The position numbers were made by a program, and so were the translations under genes. Shown piece after piece: positions 9,413 through 18,155 of a DNA stretch of 64,000 nucleotides; within the stretch, counting starts at the first letter, position 1, and the number at the start of each line of letters is the position of its first letter. Origin of the DNA: an uncultured Myxococcales bacterium. Its GTDB lineage: Bacteria > Myxococcota_A > UBA9042 > DTJE01. Below the pieces are notes generated by a model, which had not been told where the DNA came from, made no database searches, and saw nothing but the letters and a program-made list of their open reading frames with translations. The stretch covers positions 1 through 64,000 of the forward strand of contig CAINDP010000115.1 in the NCBI GenBank assembly GCA_903847405.1, in the 5' to 3' direction.

Positions 9413-10186
9413 TCAGGAAGCGACAGGCCGCTTGAACTGGAAGAGGTGGTGGCCGACCAGCACGAAATCGCCGTCCTCCAGGGCCACGCGGCCCTTGATC
9501 CGCAGGAAGCAGCCGTTCGTGCTGCCCAGGTCCTTCAGGACGCACCCGGCGCCCGAGGCCGCGAAGGATGCGTGGCGCGACGACACGAAGGGATCGTCCG
9601 GCAGCAGGATGTCGCCGCTGGTGCGGCCGAGGGTGGTTTCCGGCGAGCGCAGCAGGTACGCCTCGAGGATCGCGTCGTTCGGTCCCAGGCGCAGCAGCCG
9701 CCCGAACCAGTCGCCCGTGGTGCCGGCCGATCCCAGCCACGCAGCGCCGTCCGTGGAGGGCTGGGGCCGCGGAATCGCCAACTGGATCGCGAACAGGGCG
9801 TGCCCGATGCGGACCTGATCGCCGTCGGCGACGGTCCGCTGTCCCGTGACGCGCACGAAGGTGCCGTGGCGCGTCGCCAGGTCCTCCAGGAACACCACGT
9901 CGCGGCCCACGTCGATCGTCGCGTGCTCGTCGGCAACCCGCGGATCGTCGGCCACGATCACTTCCGGGCCGGTACGGCCCACGTGGTTCAGGCCGTCCAC
10001 CAGCGGGATTTCGGGACCCGTGCCGCCGTCCGTCCGGATCGTGACGAGGCTGCAGGTGCCCTTGCGGGCCGTCGATGCGTGTCGGGGCTTGAAGCCCTTC
10101 ATCGACTGCTCGAGGGGTTTGCCGCAGTTCAGGCAGTAGGTGAAAATCTCTTCGTTGTCGGTCCCGCAATGTACGCAGCGGATCAT
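9413..10186 (-). CDS. Zinc-ribbon protein with two FHA domains
   Basis: A 257-residue cytosolic protein. The N terminus carries a zinc ribbon (CVHCGTDNEEIFTYCLNCG). Two phosphothreonine-binding FHA domains follow: the first around NHVGRTGPEVIVADDPRVADEHA and the second around TTLGRTSGDILLPDDPFVSSRHASF with LGSTNGCF. The ATG at 10184-10186 has a strong CCGGAGGGG ribosome-binding site. It is divergent, by 107 bp, from a Ser/Thr kinase that also starts with a zinc ribbon, so it is a plausible reader of that kinase's phosphorylation. The degenerate SxxH of the first domain (ADEH) suggests altered specificity. Confidence 0.87.
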   Translation of the reverse strand: MIRCVHCGTDNEEIFTYCLNCGKPLEQSMKGFKPRHASTARKGTCSLVTIRTDGGTGPEIPLVDGLNHVGRTGPEVIVADDPRVADEHATIDVGRDVVFLEDLATRHGTFVRVTGQRTVADGDQVRIGHALFAIQLAIPRPQPSTDGAAWLGSAGTTGDWFGRLLRLGPNDAILEAYLLRSPETTLGRTSGDILLPDDPFVSSRHASFAASGAGCVLKDLGSTNGCFLRIKGRVALEDGDFVLVGHHLFQFKRPVAS

Positions 10187-10239
10187 TGCCCCCCTCCGGG
10201 TCCAGTCGGTGATGCAGTTGGGTCTGTACCTACCGGGCC

Positions 10240-10268
10240 TTGCGAATCCTACCATCGCACTCTAGAAT
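10240..10268 (+). promoter_or_regulatory. Candidate promoter of the Ser/Thr kinase gene
   Basis: TTGCGA (10240-10245), a 17-bp spacer and TAGAAT (10263-10268), with the kinase TTG start 26 bp downstream. The -10 sequence fits the TAGNNT form seen at other starts in this window. Confidence 0.55.
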
Positions 10269-10293
10269 CGTAAAGCCTTCACGGAGCCCCTTC

Positions 10294-11538
10294 TTGGCCG
10301 CCTGCCCGTCGTGTTTGAATGCGGCACCCGACGGAAGTCGTTTCTGCCCGTTCTGCGGGGGGAAACTGGCCGCGCTGGTCAAGAAGCCCGTGGATCCCCT
10401 GGTCGGAAAGGTCGTCGACAACAAGTACGTCATCCTGGAACGCATCGGCACCGGTGCGATGGGCAGCATCTACAAGGCCGAGCACCGCGCCCTGTCCAAG
10501 CAGATCGCCCTGAAGATCCTGCACCGGCACCTCCTGACGGAGGAAAGCCAGGTCAAGCGCTTCCACCGGGAGGCGAAGGCCGCGTCGCGGCTGAACCATC
10601 CCAACGCGATCGTGATGCTGGACTTCGGCCAGACCGAAGACGGGCTGTCGTACATCGCGATGGAATTCCTGCCGGGGAAGGACCTGTGCCGCGTCCTGTT
10701 CGAGGATGGCCGCCTTTCCGAGGACCGGATGGTCCGCATCGCCACGCAGATCCTGGACGCGCTGGACGAGGCGCACGCGGCGGGCGTGATCCACCGGGAC
10801 CTCAAGCCCGAAAACATCATGATCGAGCCGCTGCGCTCGAACCCCGATTTCGTGAAGGTGCTGGATTTCGGCATCGCCAAGATCCGCGACTACACGGGCG
10901 GGGAGAACTCGTCCTTCAAGACGGCCACGGGCATGGTGTTCGGCACCCCCGAATACATGTCGCCCGAACAGATTCGCGGCGAGGAGCTGGACGGTCGGTC
11001 GGACCTCTACTCCCTGGGCGTGCTGATGTACCAGATGGCCTCCGGCGAACTGCCCTTCACGGGGGATTCGGTGCTGGAGGTGGCAACGGCGCACCTGACG
11101 CAGCCGCCGATCCCCCTGGCCGAAAAGGTGCCGGGGATCACGCCCGGCGTGGCGGCCGTGATCGCCAGCCTGATGGCCAAGAAGCGCGACGATCGTCCGG
11201 CGAACGCAGGCGATGCCCGGAAGGCCCTCGTGGGCGCCTGGGAGGCTGCGGCGCGTGCGGTCGCCGAGCGGCGGTTCGAGGACGCCCGGAGCGCGGAATC
11301 CCGCTCCCAGGTTTCGTCCGAGGCCCGGACGCACCTGGTGCCGGCCGTTTCCGAGGTGCGCATGGGTCCCTCGACGCGGGCGCCGTCCCTGGCGCCGACC
11401 CGCGGGCCTGTCGCGTTCACGACCGAAGTCAGTTCGATGATCCGTCGCAGCATGACCTGGAAGATCGTGCTGTTCCTGGGCCTTGCTGCATTCTCCGTGG
11501 CTGCCCTGGTGGCCTGGGCGTGGATTCGGCATGGATAA
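10294..11538 (+). CDS. Membrane-tethered Ser/Thr protein kinase with N-terminal zinc ribbon
   Basis: A 414-residue Hanks-type kinase. A zinc ribbon (CPSC ... CPFCGGKL) precedes the catalytic domain: IGTGAMGSIYKAE (glycine loop), IALKIL (ATP lysine), HRDLKPEN near residue 167, DFGIAK near 191, and GTPEYMSPEQ. A ~100-residue variable linker leads to a single C-terminal transmembrane helix (ITWKIVLFLGLAAFSVAALVAW-like, about 387-409) with only a few residues beyond it. I chose the TTG at 10294 because GGAG precedes it and because it starts right at the zinc ribbon. The stop overlaps the CYTH start. There is no periplasmic sensor domain, so input is probably cytosolic. Confidence 0.9.
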   Translation: MAACPSCLNAAPDGSRFCPFCGGKLAALVKKPVDPLVGKVVDNKYVILERIGTGAMGSIYKAEHRALSKQIALKILHRHLLTEESQVKRFHREAKAASRLNHPNAIVMLDFGQTEDGLSYIAMEFLPGKDLCRVLFEDGRLSEDRMVRIATQILDALDEAHAAGVIHRDLKPENIMIEPLRSNPDFVKVLDFGIAKIRDYTGGENSSFKTATGMVFGTPEYMSPEQIRGEELDGRSDLYSLGVLMYQMASGELPFTGDSVLEVATAHLTQPPIPLAEKVPGITPGVAAVIASLMAKKRDDRPANAGDARKALVGAWEAAARAVAERRFEDARSAESRSQVSSEARTHLVPAVSEVRMGPSTRAPSLAPTRGPVAFTTEVSSMIRRSMTWKIVLFLGLAAFSVAALVAWAWIRHG

Positions 11539-12211
11539 CGACACCGCCATCGGCATCGAGTGTGAGGTCAAACTGGTCGTCGCGTCCAAGGACGACCTGC
11601 GACGCTTCCTGGCGGTGCTGCCCAAGCCGCGCCGCTGGGGCATGCAACTGAACTGCTACCTCGACACGCCCGGGCACGACCTGCTGGCGGAAGGCATCAG
11701 CCTGCGCGTCCGCGTGACGCCGGACCACGCCCGCCTGACGCTGAAGGCGAAGCGTGGTCGCGAGGGGGCCACCTTCCGAACCGAGGAAACCGAGGTCGCC
11801 GTGGACCGCGCCGCGGCGATCGCGTGGATCTGCGACGGTCGGGCCTTCGACCTTGCGCGCATGCCGGGATTCGAGGGCGTTGCCGAGCGCGTCGTGGGGC
11901 AGCCCCTGGCCGTGGTGAACTGGTCCCTGACGCGCCGGGCGATCTGCGACACGCCCCAGGACGTGACGATCGAAGTGGACGAAACCGTGTTCCCCGACGG
12001 GCACCGCGATTTCGAGATCGAGGCCGAGGACCTGGACCCGGAAAAGGCCCTGCGCGTGATCGACGCCTTCGCCGTCCAGGCCGGCGTGGTGCTGGTTCCG
12101 CAGGAATGGACCAAGCACGCCCGTGCCGACGCCCACCGGGGCGACCGGCCCATCCCGATCCCCGTGGGCGACCCGTCCGGCGCCATGCCCGACGGGCTCG
12201 ACCAGACGTGA
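11531..12211 (+). CDS. CYTH domain protein
   Basis: A 226-residue protein of the CYTH (triphosphate tunnel metalloenzyme) superfamily. The signature ExExK is IECEVKLVV near the N terminus, followed by conserved strands: QLNCYLDTPGHDLL, SLRVRVTPDHARLTLKAK and ITIEVDETVFPDGHRDFEIEAED-like acidic strands. Such enzymes hydrolyse inorganic triphosphate or thiamine triphosphate or bind polyphosphate. The start overlaps the kinase stop (ATGGATAAC), indicating coupling. The ~35-residue C-terminal extension is Pro/Asp-rich and not part of the fold. Confidence 0.85.
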   Translation: MDNDTAIGIECEVKLVVASKDDLRRFLAVLPKPRRWGMQLNCYLDTPGHDLLAEGISLRVRVTPDHARLTLKAKRGREGATFRTEETEVAVDRAAAIAWICDGRAFDLARMPGFEGVAERVVGQPLAVVNWSLTRRAICDTPQDVTIEVDETVFPDGHRDFEIEAEDLDPEKALRVIDAFAVQAGVVLVPQEWTKHARADAHRGDRPIPIPVGDPSGAMPDGLDQT

Positions 12212-12221
12212 GGTTGACGGG

Positions 12222-14045
12222 ATGGAATCCGGCCGGAGGACCGCGGCCCTCGTGTCGTCGGCGGTCGCCTTTCTGGCCTACCTGATCGCCCTGCCGCCCG
12301 TGCCGTACTGGCTGGATGCGCCGGAGTTCATGGCGGCCGGCGCGAACCTGGGCCTTCCCCACCCCCCCGGTCATCCTTCGATGCTCCTGCTGCTGAAAGC
12401 CTTCCTGCTGCTGCCCTTCGGCGACATGGCCTTCCGCGCGAACCTGTTTTCGGCGACGTTTGCCGCCGTGTCGGCCGGCCTGGTGTCGCTGCTGGCGACG
12501 GATGCCGCATCGGCCGTTTCCGTCGTCGCGCATCATCCGCACGGGCGGTCGCGCTGGCCCGCGCTGGGCGGCCTGGCAGCCGGCATCGGCTTCGCGCTTT
12601 CCGGGTCGGTCGTGCTCCAGGCGATGTCGGTGGAGGTCTACACATTCTCGTGCGCCCTGGTCCTGGGGGCGCTGGTGATCGCGACGCGGTACCCGGCGGA
12701 CGCGCGGGCGGGGTGCCTTGCCGCCATCCTCCTGGCCCTGGGACTGGCGAACCACCACCTCCTGGTCCTCCTGGCGATCCCCGCGGTGGCGATGGCGTGG
12801 CTGCGTCGCGACGTCCGGTGGTCCGCCGTGCTCGCCGTCGCGGCCACCGGCTTCGTCGTGACGGTCGCCTGCTACCTGTACCTCCCGGTGCGCGGCGCCG
12901 CGGGCGCCGAACCGACGTGGGCGGACACCAGTTCGTTCGAGGGGACCTTCTGGTACGCATCCGCGCGGATCTTCGCGGCCTCCCTGGGCGGCCACGCCGA
13001 GGCCGGTTCCAGCATGGGCGAAAACGCGATCAAGGGGCTGGGCCTCCTGGCCGGCGCACTGTCGCCCCTGGTGTTGGTGGCGTCGCTGGCCGGCGTCTGG
13101 CTGCTGGTGCGATCGGGCGCAGGTCGATGGGCCCTGGTCCTGCTGCTGCTGGTGGTGGGGAACCTGCCGTCCAAGGTGGCGATGGGCATCCTGGACCCGT
13201 CGAACCCGGACGATCACGGGTACTTCCTGCCTGCCGTCGCCGGACTGGCGATCCTGGCCGCGGCAGCCGGCGCGGCGTTGCCGATCCTGGCGGCGTCGCT
13301 GGGCGCGACGGCGCGGCGGGTGGCCTCGGGCCTGGGCGTCGCGGTGCTGGCAACGCTGGCCCTGGCACCGTTGGCGGCTTCGGGCGCGACCATGTTCCAG
13401 GAGCGGGCGGACCTGCGGGAGCCGTCGGCGCTGGCCCGGTCGGTCTGGGAGTCGGTGCCTCCCCGCGCCGTGTTGCTGTCGTCCCACTATCCCGTGCACT
13501 TCCTGCTGATGTACGGCCAGGACATCGAAGGCGCCCGGCCCGACGTGACGCTGGTGCAGCAGACCCTCTATGCCAAGGCCCGGGGAGGGCGAACCTACGC
13601 GACCCGCCTGGGTGCCCGGGATCCGGACCTTGGGCCCTTCACCCGGTCCTTCCTGTGGACCGGGGACCTGGACTGGGAACTGCTGCGGGCGCTGGCGGCT
13701 CGACGTCCGGTGCGGCTGATGGCCTCCGACGACCTGGCGGCGCCCCTGGGCGACGTGCGGTTCGACGGCTGGACCTTCGACGTGGTCCCGCCTGGTGTCG
13801 GCACCCCGGTGCCGCCCCTGGAATCGGCGGCGCACCTGGCCGACCTGCGCGACGCGGTCTGGCACTGGCCCACGGTCGACATCGAGACCCGTCGCGTGCT
13901 GCTGCGGCACCTGGCGACGGCGGGGACCTGGCTGGCAGGGCAGGGGCACCGCGACGCGGCCATCCGCCTGCTGGACGCGGCCCTGGAACTGAACCCCCGG
14001 GACGCCTTGCTGCGGCGCATGCGACTGGCGCTGGGCGGGGCGTGA
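12222..14045 (+). CDS. DUF2723 polytopic membrane protein
   Basis: A 607-residue integral membrane protein with ten or more hydrophobic helices and a soluble C-terminal region. The N-terminal WLDAPEFMAAGANLGLPHPPGHPS is the hallmark of DUF2723, which is related to PMT-type (GT-C) glycosyltransferases; Asp/Glu in DAPEF would be the catalytic acids. The C terminus (about 560-600) resembles a TPR hairpin. Likely role: transfer of a lipid-linked sugar to an exported acceptor (inference). The ATG at 12222 is 10 bp after the CYTH stop. Confidence 0.82.
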   Translation: MESGRRTAALVSSAVAFLAYLIALPPVPYWLDAPEFMAAGANLGLPHPPGHPSMLLLLKAFLLLPFGDMAFRANLFSATFAAVSAGLVSLLATDAASAVSVVAHHPHGRSRWPALGGLAAGIGFALSGSVVLQAMSVEVYTFSCALVLGALVIATRYPADARAGCLAAILLALGLANHHLLVLLAIPAVAMAWLRRDVRWSAVLAVAATGFVVTVACYLYLPVRGAAGAEPTWADTSSFEGTFWYASARIFAASLGGHAEAGSSMGENAIKGLGLLAGALSPLVLVASLAGVWLLVRSGAGRWALVLLLLVVGNLPSKVAMGILDPSNPDDHGYFLPAVAGLAILAAAAGAALPILAASLGATARRVASGLGVAVLATLALAPLAASGATMFQERADLREPSALARSVWESVPPRAVLLSSHYPVHFLLMYGQDIEGARPDVTLVQQTLYAKARGGRTYATRLGARDPDLGPFTRSFLWTGDLDWELLRALAARRPVRLMASDDLAAPLGDVRFDGWTFDVVPPGVGTPVPPLESAAHLADLRDAVWHWPTVDIETRRVLLRHLATAGTWLAGQGHRDAAIRLLDAALELNPRDALLRRMRLALGGA

Positions 14046-14162
14046 TTCCTTGAACCCCTGACCTCTGACTCCCGGACTCCCCGAACCGTTACCACCCCCG
14101 TCGCGCTCTTGGCGCCCGGCGCCCCCCCGTGTCATCCTGACGTGGCTTCCCCGGGGAACGCC

Positions 14163-15074
14163 ATGGACCGGGCCGTCGACGCCTTCCTGTTCCACCTGAA
14201 GGTCCAGCGGGGCCTGTCGGCGAACACGCTGCTGGCGTACTCCCGTTCCCTGTCCCGCCTTTCGGGCTACGTGATGGCCACGCGGGGACGGGATGCCCTG
14301 CCGGCGGACGTGACCCGCGACGACGTCGAGTCCTTCCTGGGCCGCCGGAAGGCCGAGGGCCTGGCGCCCCGCAGCCTGGCCGCCGCGGTCGTGGCCATGC
14401 GGCAGTTCTTCGCCTGGGCCGCCGAGACCGGCGCGCTGCGCGAAAACCCGATGGAGGACGTCGAAATCCCCCGGTTCCAGCGGCGACTGCCGGTGGTCCT
14501 GTCGGAAGGGGACGTCGACTCGATCCTGCAGAAGCCGTCGGCCCAGTCACCCCAGGGCCTCCGCGACCGGGCCATCCTGGAACTGCTGTACGGCTCCGGC
14601 CTGCGCATCAGCGAGGCCCTGGGGCTGGACGTGGTGGACGTGAACCTGACGCAGAATTTCGTCCTGGCCCGGGGCAAGGGGCGCAAGGAACGCATCGTCC
14701 CCATCTCGGAGCCCTGCCGGGACGCGGTCCTGACCTACCTGCGCGACGGCCGGCCCCTGCTGATGCTGCGCCGCCGCCCCGCGGTGCGCGGACGCCGCGA
14801 TCCGCTGTTCATCACGGCGCGCGGAACGATCCTGACCCGCCAGGGCTTCTTCAAGAACCTCCAGGCCTACGGGATCCAGGCCGGCATGATGATGCGGGTG
14901 TCGCCGCACAAGCTGCGCCATTCCTTCGCGACGCACCTGGTCGAGAACGGCGCCGACCTTCGCAGCGTGCAGGAAATGCTGGGCCACGTGGACATCAGCA
15001 CGACGGAGATCTATACCCACGTCAGTCGCAAGCACCTCCGGGACGTGTATCACAAGGCTCATCCGCGGGCGTGA
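14163..15074 (+). CDS. Tyrosine recombinase, XerC/XerD type
   Basis: A 303-residue site-specific recombinase. The N-terminal SAM-like domain (FLFHLKVQRGLSANTLLAYSRSL) is followed by the catalytic domain with Arg in GLRISEAL (near 147), Lys in GKGRKER, HKLRHSF (near 256), LGHVDISTT and Tyr in EIYTHV (near 284). All five catalytic residues are present and length is normal, so it is probably an active dimer-resolution recombinase rather than a phage integrase; no phage or integron genes are near. Assignment between XerC and XerD is not possible from sequence alone. Confidence 0.9.
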   Translation: MDRAVDAFLFHLKVQRGLSANTLLAYSRSLSRLSGYVMATRGRDALPADVTRDDVESFLGRRKAEGLAPRSLAAAVVAMRQFFAWAAETGALRENPMEDVEIPRFQRRLPVVLSEGDVDSILQKPSAQSPQGLRDRAILELLYGSGLRISEALGLDVVDVNLTQNFVLARGKGRKERIVPISEPCRDAVLTYLRDGRPLLMLRRRPAVRGRRDPLFITARGTILTRQGFFKNLQAYGIQAGMMMRVSPHKLRHSFATHLVENGADLRSVQEMLGHVDISTTEIYTHVSRKHLRDVYHKAHPRA

Positions 15075-15088
15075 CCTCCCTTCCCCGC

Positions 15089-15142
15089 GTGGACGTCGAC
15101 GTGGACGTGGACGTGGACGTGGACGTCGACGTGGACGTGGAC
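15089..15142 (+). repeat. GTGGAC hexamer array (nine units)
   Basis: Nine consecutive hexamers of GTGGAC with two GTCGAC variants (units 2 and 7), just after the recombinase stop. Read in frame it would encode Val-Asp repeats, but no gene uses it. A second array lies at 45594-45629. Confidence 0.9.
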
Positions 15143-15197
15143 GAACCAGCCCTGACCGGGCACCTCCCGGCGACTCGCAGCCTGCCCTCCCTCGTTC

Positions 15198-15226
15198 TTG
15201 ACCCCGCCGCCCGTTTCCGGTAGTTT
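15198..15226 (+). promoter_or_regulatory. Candidate promoter of the HisKA-REC gene
   Basis: TTGACC (15198-15203), a 17-bp spacer and TAGTTT (15221-15226). The predicted transcript would start close to 15233, just ahead of two possible ATG codons at 15236 and 15251. Confidence 0.55.
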
Positions 15227-15250
15227 TCGCGGCCGATGCAGGAGTTGCCC

Positions 15251-15877
15251 ATGGAGTCCACCGAGCCCGGGGGCCGGGACCGGGAGCTTTCGAAGCTCTA
15301 CCACGCCCTCATGAATCCCCTGACCGTGGTGCTGGGCTACGCCCAACTCCTGTCGTCGCGCAAGGACCTGGACCAGGACGTCCGGGCCCAGGTCACCCGC
15401 ATCCTCGAAGAGGCCCGCGAGTGCAGCCGCATCATCGAGCGTGCCCGCGCAAGTTCCCCCCGGGCGGCCAATCCCGCGTCCCCCTCGGGGCCCCAGGCCG
15501 GGGGCGCGCCGCGGCGGCGGGTGCTGGTCATCGACGACGAACCCGTGATCCAGAAACTGACGGCCGAGGCCCTGGGCGCGGACAACGACGTGGTGGGCGT
15601 GTCGACGGGGGCCGAGGCGGCCCAGCGCCTGCTGGCCGAGGACTTCGACGTCGTGCTGCTGGACCTGTCCCTGGGCGGCGACATCAGCGGCCGTTCCCTG
15701 TACGAAACCCTCACGGTCCAGCAGTCGGACGTCGCCGAGCGGGTCGTCTTCGTCACCGGTGGAATCCAGGATGCGGAAGTGCAGGAGTTCGTGACCCGCA
15801 GCGGCCGCGAGTTCCTGCAGAAGCCGTTCCACCTTCGTACGTTGCGGGATGTCGTGGCGCGGGTCGGCGAGATGTAG
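15251..15877 (+). CDS. Hybrid HisKA-like dimerisation domain plus receiver protein, no ATPase
   Basis: A 208-residue signalling protein. The N-terminal ~75 residues look like a HisKA four-helix dimerisation domain with the conserved His in YHALMNPLTVVLGYAQLL. After an Ala/Pro/Gly linker a receiver domain begins (RVLVIDDEPVIQKLT), with the phospho-acceptor Asp in VVLLDLSLGG and the conserved Lys in FLQKPF. No HATPase_c catalytic domain is present. I start at the ATG at 15251, which has AGGAG at good spacing; an ATG at 15236 is possible. It may act as a phosphotransfer/receiver adaptor fed by another kinase. Confidence 0.8.
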   Translation: MESTEPGGRDRELSKLYHALMNPLTVVLGYAQLLSSRKDLDQDVRAQVTRILEEARECSRIIERARASSPRAANPASPSGPQAGGAPRRRVLVIDDEPVIQKLTAEALGADNDVVGVSTGAEAAQRLLAEDFDVVLLDLSLGGDISGRSLYETLTVQQSDVAERVVFVTGGIQDAEVQEFVTRSGREFLQKPFHLRTLRDVVARVGEM

Positions 15878-15908
15878 GTCGCGTGCGTCGGTCGGACCGT
15901 TTCCCCGG

Positions 15909-16688
15909 TCAGTCCTTCTTCACCAGCCCCTTCGTGAAGTGCGACAGGATGTCCATCGGGATCGGGAACACGACCGTCGTGTTCTTTTCCACGCCGATCT
16001 CGGTCAGGGTCTGCAGGTAGCGCAACTGGATCGCCACCGGCTCCTGCGCCAGGACCTGGGACGCCTCGAACAGCTTCTTGGACGCCTCCAGCTCGCCGGC
16101 CGCGTGGATGATCTTGGCCCGCTTCTCGCGCTCGGCTTCCGCCTGCCGCGCCAGGGCGCGCCGCATCTCGTCGGGCAGGTCCACCTGCTTCATTTCGACC
16201 AGCGACACCTTGATGCCCCAGGCGTCGGTGTGGCGATCCAGGATTTCCTGCAGGCGCAGGTTCAGCAGTTCCCGCTGGGACAGCAGTTCGTCCAGCTCGA
16301 CTTCGCCCAGGACGCTGCGAAGGGTCGTCTGGGCCAGTTGCGACGTGGCGTACAGGAAGTTTTCGACCTCGATGATCGCCTTCGACGCATCGACGACGCG
16401 GAAGTAGCAGACGGCGTTCACGCGGGCCGTGACGTTGTCCTTCGTCACGATGTCCTGGGGGGGGACGTCCATCGTGATGGTTCGCAGGTCCACCTTGATG
16501 ATGCGGTCTATGGGCCAGAAGACGAAGATGAGGCCCGGCCCCTTCGGCTTGCCCAGGACACGCCCCAGGCGGAAGATGACGCCGCGCTCGTACTCGCGCA
16601 GGACGTGGACCGCGCTGAACAGGTACGCGACCAACAGCACCACGATGACGGCGGGTCCCTTCAGCAGCGTCACGAGCAGTTCGTCCAT
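15909..16688 (-). CDS. SPFH/band 7 protein (slipin, stomatin-like)
   Basis: A 259-residue membrane protein with one N-terminal hydrophobic helix ([17 protein letters not shown]) and the slipin signature [28 protein letters not shown] and the coiled-coil [20 protein letters not shown]. Slipins form oligomeric membrane scaffolds. The gene lies 37 bp downstream of an NfeD protease, the classic partner in an nfeD-slipin operon; NfeD cleaves the hydrophobic C-terminal part of slipins in studied systems. Confidence 0.93.
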   Translation of the reverse strand: MDELLVTLLKGPAVIVVLLVAYLFSAVHVLREYERGVIFRLGRVLGKPKGPGLIFVFWPIDRIIKVDLRTITMDVPPQDIVTKDNVTARVNAVCYFRVVDASKAIIEVENFLYATSQLAQTTLRSVLGEVELDELLSQRELLNLRLQEILDRHTDAWGIKVSLVEMKQVDLPDEMRRALARQAEAEREKRAKIIHAAGELEASKKLFEASQVLAQEPVAIQLRYLQTLTEIGVEKNTTVVFPIPMDILSHFTKGLVKKD

Positions 16689-16725
16689 GGGTTCCTCCTC
16701 AGGTTCGCGATTGCCTCACGACCCC

Positions 16726-18138
16726 TCACACGTCCTCAGGCGGCGCAGGCGGGGCCGATCCCGCAGGCGCAACCCGTACCATCAGCCCGTTCAGTTCGAC
16801 GCAGCGCACGCGGGTCCCCTGGGGGATCGGCGGGTCTGCGATGGCCTGCCAGTACTCGCCGTTCATCAGGATCCTGCCCGTCGCGCCGATGTCGGTCACG
16901 GCAGTGCCCTCCTTGCCGACCATGCCCTCGCCGCCCGTCGTCGTCTTTCGACGCATGGCCCGCAGCACGATCATGCCCAGGAAGACCGTGATCGCGCCGA
17001 ACGCCAGGGCCGCGGAAATCGCCAGGACGGGGTCCACGCCGAACTCCTGGTTGGGGACATCGACCAGCATGATCCCGCCCAGCGCCAGGGCGATGACGCC
17101 CAGCAGCGCCAGAAGACCGAACGACGTCACGAAGATCTCGGCCACGAACAGGCCCAGGGCCGCCACCATCAGCACCACGCCCGTCGCGGTCACGGGGAGG
17201 AACGAGAACCCGGTGACGGCCAGCAGCAGGCACAACCCGCCGATGACGCCCGGAAGGATCATTCCCGCGTGGGTGACCTCGACGTACACCAGCAGGGCGC
17301 CCACCAGCAGCAGCAGGAAGGCCAGGTTCGGGTTCACCAGGAACGACAGGACCTGCTCGCGGAAGGTCATTTCGATCGTCGCGATCGGCTGGTCCTTCGT
17401 GGACAGCGTCTTGACCGTCCCGTCCAGCAGTTTGACCTCGCGACCGTCCAGTTTCGTCAGCAGTTCCCAGTCCGAGGAGGCGACCAGATCGATCAGGCCG
17501 CCGTCCAGGGCCTCCTTGTCGCTCCAGGACTTCGACTCGGTGACGGCCAGCATCGCCGCTTCGGCGTTGCGCCCGCGACGCTCGGCGATGGCGCGCAGGT
17601 AGGCCGTGACGTCGTTGGTGATCTTTTCCATGAGGATCGAGGCCTGGCCCCCGCCGCCCTTGTCGTCCTTCGTTGCGGGCGGGGCTTCCTTCGCGGGTTC
17701 CTTCGTGGGTTCCTTCGCAGGTTCGGGCATGGGCAGGATGCCGCCGATCGACAGGATCGGGTGCGCCGCGCCTGTCCGCGTGCCGGGCGCCATGGCCGCC
17801 ACGTCCGCCGACACCAGCAGGAAGAAGCCGGCCGAGGCCGCCTTGCCGCCCGACGGGGACACGTACACGACCACCGGAACCCGGGATGCCAGCATGCGCT
17901 GGATCATGGTTTCCATGGAATCCACGAGGCCGCCGGGCGTGTTCAGGACGATCAGGATCAGCGACGACCCCTCCTGTTCGGCCAGGTCGATTCCGCGGAC
18001 CACGTATTCTGCGTGCAGGGGATCGATCGCCCCGTCCAGGACGATGCGGTGGACCGCCGCGTCTGCCGGGGGGGCAGTACCCACCACGGCGAGTGTGGCC
18101 AGGAACGGAATCAGCGTTCGGGCTGGGGAGAATCTCAT
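16726..18138 (-). CDS. NfeD membrane serine protease (ClpP-class)
   Basis: A full-length 470-residue NfeD1-type protein. A signal peptide (cleavage near ADAAVH) precedes a ClpP-like domain with NTPGGLVDS and the catalytic Ser in SGGKAASAGFF; Lys later in the domain completes a Ser-Lys dyad. A Lys/Glu/Pro-rich insertion (PAKEPTKEPAKE) is unusual. The C-terminal half has several helices (TLAFLLLLVGALLVYVEVTHAGMILPGV-like, MVAALGLFVAEIF) and a final OB-fold (MVGKEGTAVTDIGATGRILMNGE). The start is 17 bp after the M29-Usp stop, so the three genes probably share a transcript. Confidence 0.92.
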   Translation of the reverse strand: MRFSPARTLIPFLATLAVVGTAPPADAAVHRIVLDGAIDPLHAEYVVRGIDLAEQEGSSLILIVLNTPGGLVDSMETMIQRMLASRVPVVVYVSPSGGKAASAGFFLLVSADVAAMAPGTRTGAAHPILSIGGILPMPEPAKEPTKEPAKEAPPATKDDKGGGGQASILMEKITNDVTAYLRAIAERRGRNAEAAMLAVTESKSWSDKEALDGGLIDLVASSDWELLTKLDGREVKLLDGTVKTLSTKDQPIATIEMTFREQVLSFLVNPNLAFLLLLVGALLVYVEVTHAGMILPGVIGGLCLLLAVTGFSFLPVTATGVVLMVAALGLFVAEIFVTSFGLLALLGVIALALGGIMLVDVPNQEFGVDPVLAISAALAFGAITVFLGMIVLRAMRRKTTTGGEGMVGKEGTAVTDIGATGRILMNGEYWQAIADPPIPQGTRVRCVELNGLMVRVAPAGSAPPAPPEDV

Positions 18139-18155
18139 GTCAGGGTTCTACCACA

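Noticed and set aside
14163-15074. Tyrosine recombinase as evidence of a prophage or integron
   Set aside because: It has the size and motifs of a chromosomal Xer recombinase, and no attachment site, phage or cassette gene was found nearby.
15089-15142. Possible CRISPR array
   Set aside because: The units are contiguous hexamers without spacers, and no cas gene is present.
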